Below, piece after piece: positions 1 to 5,000 of a stretch of DNA of 64,000 nucleotides. The stretch's first letter is position 1. Each line of letters begins with the position of its first letter. The stretch covers positions 1 to 64,000 of IMG/VR virus record IMGVR_UViG_3300030104_003662; one strand, 5' to 3'. Made by a program: the position numbers and the translations under genes. This DNA comes from a virus. The notes beneath the pieces were generated by a model. It had not been told where the DNA came from. It ran no database searches and worked only from the letters and a program-made list of their open reading frames with translations.

Positions 1-18
1 TACGGACAGGACAGCACG

Positions 19-44
19 GCGGTTTACCCGCAGGGGTAAACCGC
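19..44. repeat. Perfect 11-bp inverted repeat (hairpin)
   Basis: GCGGTTTACCC at 19-29 is followed by a four-base loop and its exact reverse complement GGGTAAACCGC at 34-44. It lies in the gene-free leader at the left end. It could be a transcription terminator for genes to the left, a protein-binding site or part of an origin; no T-run follows directly, so a simple terminator is not obvious. Confidence 0.6.
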
Positions 45-150
45 ACTATTGGCTAGCAGTACAGCGGTTTATAGAACGCAGCACCGCAGTTTACAGGGGG
101 AGTTTACACGGGGCTTCGCCGGAGAGATGGAGTTTACACGGGAGTTTACG
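22..150 (+). repeat. Cluster of GTTTA(C/T) direct repeats
   Basis: The hexamer GTTTAC, or GTTTAT once, recurs six times at about 22, 68, 89, 102, 132 and 144, often inside a longer AGTTTACA(C/G)GG unit. Spacing is irregular. With the hairpin at 19-44 it fills most of the first 150 bases, where I see no gene. Iterons or operator sites are possible; I cannot tell which. Confidence 0.45.
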
Positions 151-197
151 CTCCTTTAACCACGCACGGCATTTTTTTAATTTTTTTTTCAGAAACT

Positions 198-213
198 TTT
201 TGGTGCACCAAAA
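198..213. promoter_or_regulatory. 16-bp perfect palindrome, candidate operator
   Basis: TTTTGGTGCACCAAAA is a perfect dyad. It begins about 57 bases upstream of the first start codon (255) and just upstream of the TATA-like TTTTTA at 225-230. This placement suits a dimeric regulator or an upstream promoter element. A long T-rich tract (about 172-189) precedes it. Confidence 0.45.
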
Positions 214-220
214 GAACAGG

Positions 221-257
221 TGGCTTTTTACCTTCATCCCTTTTGGGTTTACTCATG
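221..257 (+). promoter_or_regulatory. TATA-like leaderless promoter, copy 1
   Basis: TGGCTTTTTACC starts at 221. The TTTTTA core (225-230) is centred 27.5 bases before the ATG at 255, the distance expected when an archaeal transcript starts at the start codon. The stretch 221-259 matches 548-586 at about 30 of 39 positions including the ATG, so two adjacent genes share a duplicated start region. No Shine-Dalgarno site is seen. Confidence 0.5.
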
Positions 258-542
258 AGGTCATTTGAACAGGCTTGGCAACTCCTTAAAGAAGAGGCTG
301 AGAACTTTGATGTAGACAACCCGATGCAAGTCGGCAACTATGCGACTCAAGATTTGCCGCACATTACTTGGATGAGTCCTGAAAAAAGAACTGGCTGGGT
401 GGATGGTAACTTGATGTTGTTCGGCCTCCCTCAATGGGCAGCGAGAAACAAACATACAGCGAGTATATCAACGGATAAACAAGAAACTCCTCAAGAGCAT
501 TTTACGAGACAGATGTTTGATGCACAGGGTAAACTAAAATAG
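255..542 (+). CDS. Small AW-x-LLK-tagged protein, function unknown
   Basis: This 95-residue product begins MRSFEQAWQLLK, the first copy of the AW-x-LLK peptide. The start is the ATG at 255 rather than the in-frame TTG at 243, because ATG 255 and ATG 582 align in the duplicated leaders and both lie 27.5 bases from a TATA-like box. The rest is hydrophilic with no motif I recognise. It is the first gene after the gene-free leader, and the next gene starts from a copy of the same promoter. A virion-internal or accessory role is inferred only from the tag. Confidence 0.6.
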   Translation: MRSFEQAWQLLKEEAENFDVDNPMQVGNYATQDLPHITWMSPEKRTGWVDGNLMLFGLPQWAARNKHTASISTDKQETPQEHFTRQMFDAQGKLK

Positions 543-547
543 ACCGC

Positions 548-584
548 TGGCTTTTTACCCTGAGTCGCATTGGCTTTACGCATG
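548..584 (+). promoter_or_regulatory. TATA-like leaderless promoter, copy 2
   Basis: The TTTTTA core at 552-557 is centred 27.5 bases before the ATG at 582, exactly as in copy 1. The near-repeat of 221-259 is most simply a duplication of promoter plus start region. It overlaps the end of the preceding gene by nothing and fills the short intergenic gap. Confidence 0.5.
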
Positions 585-1271
585 GGAGCATTTGATAACG
601 CTTGGTCAGTATTGAAATTAGACCGTTCTCACTTTAACCGCCTTGAGATAGACGACGATGAAGAACTGTCACACGAACCTACCGAGGAATACCCCGGACA
701 GCATCGTGACGAGCCAGTGAAGAACCCAATGCATGAAGCAACAATGGATGAGAGGTTTGAAGAAGAAGAGGCAGAGGGTGTACCTGAAAAGTCTCGTTTG
801 CTTTCTGCTCGCCCGCCTCAAAGACTTGACTTAAGCACTCCTAAGAATCCTTTCCAAAAATCTTGGAACATACTCAAGGCTCGCACTGAGCGGGCTTACT
901 CACCGATGCATGGAGAGCGCGCTCCTACAGCAGAGCAGCGTGCCATCGACCGTAGTGTGAGAATGAAGCCTGACAATTTACAAACTATGACACAACTTGC
1001 GGGCATGCCGCAAGATATTAGTTCAGCGACTGGTGATATATCAAGGCAAACTGAGCGGGCTAATGTCATGCGTGATGAAAGTAGAAACCGTATGGCCGGG
1101 CAAGAAGAACTTGAAATGGGAATGACAGAAGAAGAAGAAGCGGATTATGTCAAATACTTATTAGACAGGAGCAAGGGTGAAGAAGATGCACGCTTTAGAG
1201 AAAGCGCAGGTAGTGAGGGCAGCCCAGCGGGTCGTAACATTGGTGGTCTTTCATCAAGAGTAGCACTATAA
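582..1271 (+). CDS. Two-tag acidic protein, function unknown
   Basis: The 229-residue product starts MGAFDNAWSVLK and has a second tag, NPFQKSWNILKAR, at roughly residues 89-101. Between them is a very acidic stretch rich in Glu, and the C-terminal half is also Glu/Arg-rich and probably helical or disordered. No catalytic motif is visible. ATG 582 is preferred over the in-frame TTG at 570 because it fits the TATA spacing. The second internal tag suggests fusion of two formerly separate tagged proteins, as seen on a larger scale in the gene at 4998. Confidence 0.6.
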   Translation: MGAFDNAWSVLKLDRSHFNRLEIDDDEELSHEPTEEYPGQHRDEPVKNPMHEATMDERFEEEEAEGVPEKSRLLSARPPQRLDLSTPKNPFQKSWNILKARTERAYSPMHGERAPTAEQRAIDRSVRMKPDNLQTMTQLAGMPQDISSATGDISRQTERANVMRDESRNRMAGQEELEMGMTEEEEADYVKYLLDRSKGEEDARFRESAGSEGSPAGRNIGGLSSRVAL

Positions 1272-1283
1272 GGGGAAATTGAA

Positions 1284-1721
1284 ATGCAACCAATCGACGC
1301 AGCATGGAACTTATTGAAAGCAATAAGAATGGATGACGAATATGCCGATGAGCCAATAGACTATGGTGATGCCAATTGGCCCGACGGCCCCGGTCATTTT
1401 ATGTTCACTGGTGGAAAAGGTAGTATGAATCCGTTTAGCGTATCATCAAGACAGAAAATTGGTGACGAGACTCCAGCGCATGCTCAGGTTACAGCGCAGC
1501 GCCCTGCTCATTTGGATAATGCAGAAGAAGCAAGACTGGCTGCATTGTCAGAAGCGCAGGGTACAGTAAGTCCTGAAATGCACATGACACAGTTGCTTGG
1601 TGAATTAACGGCACGATTAGATAACACTATTCCCGGTACTCTTGAAAGAATGCAATTAGAAGAGCGCATCCAAGAGTTGCAAAACCGAGTTAGCCGAATG
1701 GGTCCCGGCTCAAGCCCTTGA
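1284..1721 (+). CDS. AW-x-LLK-tagged protein with C-terminal coiled coil
   Basis: The 145-residue product begins MQPIDAAWNLLKAI. Residues about 100-140 look like a heptad-patterned helix (TLERMQLEERIQELQNRV), so oligomerisation is likely. The middle is Gly/Pro-rich. A GGGGAAA Shine-Dalgarno-like stretch lies about 6 bases before the ATG. The tag-coding DNA is nearly identical to that of the next gene, pointing to recent duplication of the tag. Function unknown. Confidence 0.6.
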   Translation: MQPIDAAWNLLKAIRMDDEYADEPIDYGDANWPDGPGHFMFTGGKGSMNPFSVSSRQKIGDETPAHAQVTAQRPAHLDNAEEARLAALSEAQGTVSPEMHMTQLLGELTARLDNTIPGTLERMQLEERIQELQNRVSRMGPGSSP

Positions 1722-1736
1722 TAAGAAGTGAATAAC

Positions 1737-2426
1737 ATGAAACCAATTGACGCAGCATGGAACTTATTAAAAGCGATACCCTTAGACCCTGACACCCCAT
1801 GGGTGGATGGTAAAGGCATATCAGGTTTTAGAGGCGAAGTATCGGATGCCCACTTTAGAGAAAGTTTACCTAATTTTCCTTTAGGTGCTCATATGCAAAC
1901 TAACGAAATGCCTAATTACACAGATACAGACAGCCGTGGTCGAATTGCAGCGGTTTTAGGTGGAGAAAGGAACATGAGAACAGTGCCTATTAGTCCATAC
2001 GATAGCGACATTACAAGGCAAAGTGCCTATCAATTCGCCCCTCTTGAAAATCCTGACTTCCCACGAGGACATGGAGGCTACAATTACCCAACTGCTAATT
2101 ACCAAGGAGGATTTCCGAAAACTCACAGGCCGACACCCGGTAGCAATCAAGAACTGATTGATGCAATATCAAGGCTTAGTCCTGATGAACAGTATTTGGT
2201 AAATGCAATGAAGGAAAGCCATAGAACCACTCATCCTACTCAGAAAACTCTTGATGAAATGAACATGTCTCGTGACGAATACTTGCAGCATATGCAAGAA
2301 AATGCAACAGCAGCAGCAAGGGCAATGGGCCTAGACAATAATCTACCCGGAGGAAGGTTAGGTGCGGTTGCTAGGTATAGTCAAGACATGACTCCTCCTG
2401 AGTATCAGCAATCCGTATTTGAGTGA
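1737..2426 (+). CDS. AW-x-LLK-tagged protein with possible sigma4-like helix-turn-helix
   Basis: The 229-residue product begins MKPIDAAWNLLKAIP. A GTG lies nine bases upstream in frame, but the ATG at 1737 matches the tag register of its neighbours. Near the C-terminus (about residues 150-205) the pattern LSPDEQYLV ... TLDEMNMSRDEYLQHM resembles the region-4 helix-turn-helix of sigma-type factors. This is weak and may only reflect a generic helical repeat. The middle is Pro/Asn/Tyr-rich. The leader GTGAATAACATGAAACC is shared with the next gene. Confidence 0.55.
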   Translation: MKPIDAAWNLLKAIPLDPDTPWVDGKGISGFRGEVSDAHFRESLPNFPLGAHMQTNEMPNYTDTDSRGRIAAVLGGERNMRTVPISPYDSDITRQSAYQFAPLENPDFPRGHGGYNYPTANYQGGFPKTHRPTPGSNQELIDAISRLSPDEQYLVNAMKESHRTTHPTQKTLDEMNMSRDEYLQHMQENATAAARAMGLDNNLPGGRLGAVARYSQDMTPPEYQQSVFE

Positions 2427-2431
2427 ATAAC

Positions 2432-3214
2432 ATGAAACCCCTTGAGCAAGCGTGGGATTTGCTCAAAGCAAAACAATATCATCACTCTCGTACTGACCGT
2501 TGGATTCCTGAAACACAAACTACACTAGGTCAGCATGGTTTCAAAGGGGCTGCTGATAACTTAACAGACGCTTTGTTAGATGACAATTATGCTTATAGTA
2601 CTGAAAGACCGGATAGTAGAAGAGGAGATTACTATGTCTCTTTACCAAAACAAGACTTAAGGTCAGACACAAGGCGTTATCAAATCCACTCTGCTGATAA
2701 TGATAAAGTGGCTGGTCAGGCTGATATGATGAGAGGTTTACTATCTACAGACAATATGGTACAAGAGGCTTACAAACCGACTTACGCTTTAGTAAATCCT
2801 ACGCATAGGGGTCAAGATTTGTATAACCGTGCTTTGTTAGGTATACTTTCTGCACAAGGACCCGCTGACATAGGTAGTTTGGTATCAAGTGATAGAACAA
2901 TGGCAAGTGCTACTTCTCATCAAAAGTTACAACAAGACTTAGCAAACTTAGGTGAGGGCTACTTTAGCAGAGAAGGCGGGTTGGGTTACGATGAGCCAAC
3001 CTTTAGCCCGCTACCACGCAGTCAAAATGACGAACATACTTATTTGTCACTAGGTAATTACTCTCCGCCAAGTCTATACGGAGACCTTCGTGCAAGAGAC
3101 CCCGGAGGTTTGCCGATGAGAATCATTGACGAACCTCAGTCTGTTGAGGACTTTTCTGAGTCTGACCCAAGCCAAACTATACAAGCAAAATTACCTCAAT
3201 GGGGTATTTACTAA
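2432..3214 (+). CDS. AW-x-LLK-tagged protein, possible GNAT-like fold
   Basis: The 260-residue product begins MKPLEQAWDLLKAK. The central stretch (about residues 115-180) has the pattern YALVNPTHRGQDLYNRALL followed by SLVSSDRTMAS ... HQKLQQDLANLGEGYF. This recalls divergent phage acetyltransferase-like proteins (V-x-P-x-x-RG, then S-D-R ... A ... L ... L-x-x-G), but acetyl-CoA-binding residues are not convincingly complete. The start at ATG 2432 is chosen by analogy with 1737. It is the last gene before the HMG-CoA lyase, which has its own promoter. Confidence 0.5.
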   Translation: MKPLEQAWDLLKAKQYHHSRTDRWIPETQTTLGQHGFKGAADNLTDALLDDNYAYSTERPDSRRGDYYVSLPKQDLRSDTRRYQIHSADNDKVAGQADMMRGLLSTDNMVQEAYKPTYALVNPTHRGQDLYNRALLGILSAQGPADIGSLVSSDRTMASATSHQKLQQDLANLGEGYFSREGGLGYDEPTFSPLPRSQNDEHTYLSLGNYSPPSLYGDLRARDPGGLPMRIIDEPQSVEDFSESDPSQTIQAKLPQWGIY

Positions 3215-3234
3215 TCACTTAGTAGTACCAAACA

Positions 3235-3268
3235 TTTTATTTCATGCACTGCCTTCGGATTCAATATG
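3235..3268 (+). promoter_or_regulatory. TATA-like promoter with GCCTTCGG element
   Basis: TTTTAT at 3235-3240 is centred 28.5 bases before the ATG at 3266. Between box and start lies a 21-base stretch (3245-3265) with GCCTTCGG in the middle; it matches 4157-4177 at 15 of 21 positions. There is no Shine-Dalgarno site, so a leaderless transcript is likely. Confidence 0.5.
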
Positions 3269-4120
3269 GGCCGTTCTCGTGACATTCAAATCTACGAAGT
3301 TGGTCCTCGTGATGGCTTGCAAAATGTTTTATTTGAAACAAGTACTTCTGACAAAGTTGATTTAATAACCAGTCTTCATAAGGCTGGTTTTGAAAATATG
3401 GAAATAACTTCTTTTGTACATCCAAAGTTAGTACCTAATATGTCAGATGCTGAAAAAGTATTTGAGCAAACTAAACACTTAGGTGACTTTGGAGTACTAG
3501 TACCTAATCAAAGAGGCTTTGAAAGGGCCAAATCGGTGGGAGCAAAGAAGTTTAATATATTCTTTTCACCCTCAAGAGAGTTTAATTATCGTAATTTAGG
3601 TAATAGTAACTTGTCTGAGATTCATTGGAAACTACAAAACATGCTTAAAGATGTAGACAGAGAAAATGTAAGAGCGTATATTTCCTGTGCGTTTGGCTGT
3701 CCTTTTGAGGGCAAGCCTTCTGAGCATGATTTGAAAGCAACTGCTGAAATTGCTGACGAATTAGCCAGTGATATTGTTTTATGCGACACTATAGGTAGTT
3801 GTCATCCTTCTCTTATGCGTTGGACTTTAGACAAAGTGAAAAAAGTAGATGCTGATATTGGTCTACATATGCACCACAACTCTAAAAGGACTAATGATAT
3901 ATTTGCAAATATAAAATCTGCATTTGAGTTTGGCATAACAAAGTTAGACTCTAGTATAGGCGGACTTGGAGGTTGCCCATTTATCCCCGGCAGCGGTGGG
4001 AATCTATCAACGAATGCTTTGATAAATTGGGCAAATGACAATGGTTATGAAACAGGAATAGAACTTCGTGATTTGATACCAGCAACAGATTGGGTATCAA
4101 AGTTTGATGCAATAGTCTAA
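3266..4120 (+). CDS. HMG-CoA lyase-like enzyme (DRE-TIM family)
   Basis: The 284-residue product covers the whole family length. It carries GPRDGLQN at residues 13-20 (substrate Arg and metal Asp), MEITSFVHPK at about 50 (conserved Glu), H201-x-H203 as metal ligands, and GGLGGCPFIPGSGGN with the catalytic-loop Cys at 237 and a metal-binding Asn shortly after. All residues I know as essential in hydroxymethylglutaryl-CoA lyases are present, so it is probably active, cleaving HMG-CoA to acetyl-CoA and acetoacetate. Related DRE-TIM lyases acting on similar acyl-CoAs cannot be excluded. It sits alone under its own TATA-like promoter between tagged genes and looks like an auxiliary metabolic gene. 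Confidence 0.88.
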   Translation: MGRSRDIQIYEVGPRDGLQNVLFETSTSDKVDLITSLHKAGFENMEITSFVHPKLVPNMSDAEKVFEQTKHLGDFGVLVPNQRGFERAKSVGAKKFNIFFSPSREFNYRNLGNSNLSEIHWKLQNMLKDVDRENVRAYISCAFGCPFEGKPSEHDLKATAEIADELASDIVLCDTIGSCHPSLMRWTLDKVKKVDADIGLHMHHNSKRTNDIFANIKSAFEFGITKLDSSIGGLGGCPFIPGSGGNLSTNALINWANDNGYETGIELRDLIPATDWVSKFDAIV

Positions 4121-4147
4121 TTAAGTGTAGCAAAACTCACCTACTAG

Positions 4148-4184
4148 TTTATTTTCTACACCGCCTTCGGCATCTATATCGGAG
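4148..4184 (+). promoter_or_regulatory. TATA-like promoter with GCCTTCGG element, second copy
   Basis: TTTATT at 4148-4153 is followed by a 21-base stretch at 4157-4177 that resembles 3245-3265 and shares GCCTTCGG. By alignment the ATG of the lyase gene corresponds to ATC at 4178, so transcription may start near 4178 and leave a very short leader before the TTG at 4185. Confidence 0.4.
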
Positions 4185-4460
4185 TTGGTCGGCATTTTTA
4201 TCAAGTTTATTATGCAGGTTATGGGCTATGTCTACTGCTGGCTTGAAAGGTTTGTATCTTATCCAAACGACCACACAATACTAGGAGTACCGATTAGTAA
4301 AGATTTTCAAAACATGTCTCGTAGAGAGTTATGTCAATACATAAATGAAAATACTCCGGGTGATGGGTCTTTTTGGAATCTCGACAGTACAAGCAAGATT
4401 AGGTTTGGCTGTGAAATGTTAAAATTACAGGAGGAAAATAAAAATGAACAGTTGGAGTAA
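4185..4460 (+). CDS. Small protein with N-terminal hydrophobic segment
   Basis: The 91-residue product starts at TTG 4185; ATG 4212 is an alternative. Residues about 3-25 are hydrophobic (GIFIKFIMQVMGYVYCWL) and could be a membrane anchor. The rest is hydrophilic, with NMSRRELCQYINENTPGDG. I do not recognise the family. It overlaps the next small gene, whose strong ribosome binding site lies inside its 3' end, so the two are probably translated from one message. Confidence 0.5.
   Translation: MVGIFIKFIMQVMGYVYCWLERFVSYPNDHTILGVPISKDFQNMSRRELCQYINENTPGDGSFWNLDSTSKIRFGCEMLKLQEENKNEQLE
4429..4446 (+). promoter_or_regulatory. Strong Shine-Dalgarno site for a 57-residue ORF
   Basis: AGGAGG lies about nine bases before the ATG at 4444, inside the end of the preceding gene. 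It is one of the best Shine-Dalgarno matches in the window and is the main reason for calling the short ORF that follows. Confidence 0.6.
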
Positions 4461-4617
4461 AGAGTGTACTATGTTAGATTCTTGGTTTGATGCTAAGTCG
4501 AAAGAACTAGATGCAGCAGAAAAGCAATTTGATAGAGATTTAATCACTGGCAAAAAGTTACATTCTGAAAAAGTAAAAAGATGGAAAGCGGTAATGGCAA
4601 GACTCTTACATTTGTGA
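4444..4617 (+). CDS. Small charged helical protein
   Basis: This ORF encodes 57 residues beginning MNSWSKECTMLDSWFDAK and ending KAVMARLLHL. It is Lys/Asp-rich and likely helical throughout. It overlaps the 3' end of the preceding gene by 17 bases and has a strong AGGAGG site. Nothing in it indicates a function; its early promoter-proximal place among other tiny genes fits an accessory host-takeover or structural factor. Confidence 0.45.
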   Translation: MNSWSKECTMLDSWFDAKSKELDAAEKQFDRDLITGKKLHSEKVKRWKAVMARLLHL

Positions 4618-4654
4618 CACCAATCTTAAGTACAGATTCTTTTTGGAACTGTGC

Positions 4655-4828
4655 ATGGAGTGGGGCTATTTAGCAATAATCGCCTTCTTTGCGACTTGGT
4701 TGATGATTTATCATGTATCTAAGCAAGTTGATTATAATAGAGAGCAGTTTAATGATTTAACAAGCATTGTTAGAAGCATTAAGTACAACTATATGAGGGA
4801 AGAGAGTGAAAGGCAGAAGAAGAAGTAA
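4655..4828 (+). CDS. Small single-span membrane protein
   Basis: The 57-residue product starts MEWGYLAIIAFFATWLMIYHV, so residues 3-20 form one membrane span; a charged helix follows (about residues 25-57, ending in Arg/Lys). TTG at 4643 is an in-frame alternative that adds four residues. The N-terminal anchor plus basic coil recalls spanin- or holin-accessory-like small phage proteins, but size and topology alone do not establish that. It overlaps the next ORF. Confidence 0.45.
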   Translation: MEWGYLAIIAFFATWLMIYHVSKQVDYNREQFNDLTSIVRSIKYNYMREESERQKKK

Positions 4829-4961
4829 GATTTGTGAGCAGTGTAAGCACCATCCTACTCGCAGAGTGTACATAAAGTGCGATGGTGTTTTCAAAGGCAT
4901 TGCTTGGCTTTGTACTAAATGCAAAGGTATGACTTGGGAAAGCAAAGAAGGCTTAATCTAG
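4806..4961 (+). CDS. 51-residue zinc-ribbon protein
   Basis: Starting at GTG 4806, the frame encodes 51 residues with CEQC at about 11-14 and CTKC at about 37-40, a two-knuckle zinc-ribbon layout, and a strongly basic N-terminus (KGRRRSK). The start is preceded by GAGGGAAG. It overlaps the end of the preceding membrane-protein gene by 23 bases. The paired CxxC motifs and the stop just before the next promoter argue that it is real. DNA or RNA binding is likely from the fold, with the target unknown. Confidence 0.5.
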   Translation: MKGRRRSKICEQCKHHPTRRVYIKCDGVFKGIAWLCTKCKGMTWESKEGLI

Positions 4962-4968
4962 GGATAGG

Positions 4969-5000
4969 TTTTTGTCTACTCATTACTTCGCAACTTCATG
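4969..5000 (+). promoter_or_regulatory. T-rich promoter box before the five-tag gene
   Basis: TTTTT at 4969-4973 is centred 27 bases before the ATG at 4998, the same spacing as the other TATA-like boxes, and no Shine-Dalgarno site precedes the ATG. The box is weaker (no A) than the others. Confidence 0.35.

Noticed and set aside
3126-3365. 79-codon + strand frame spanning the lyase promoter
   Set aside because: It crosses the end of the tagged gene, the promoter and the lyase start in another frame, without a ribosome site or motif.
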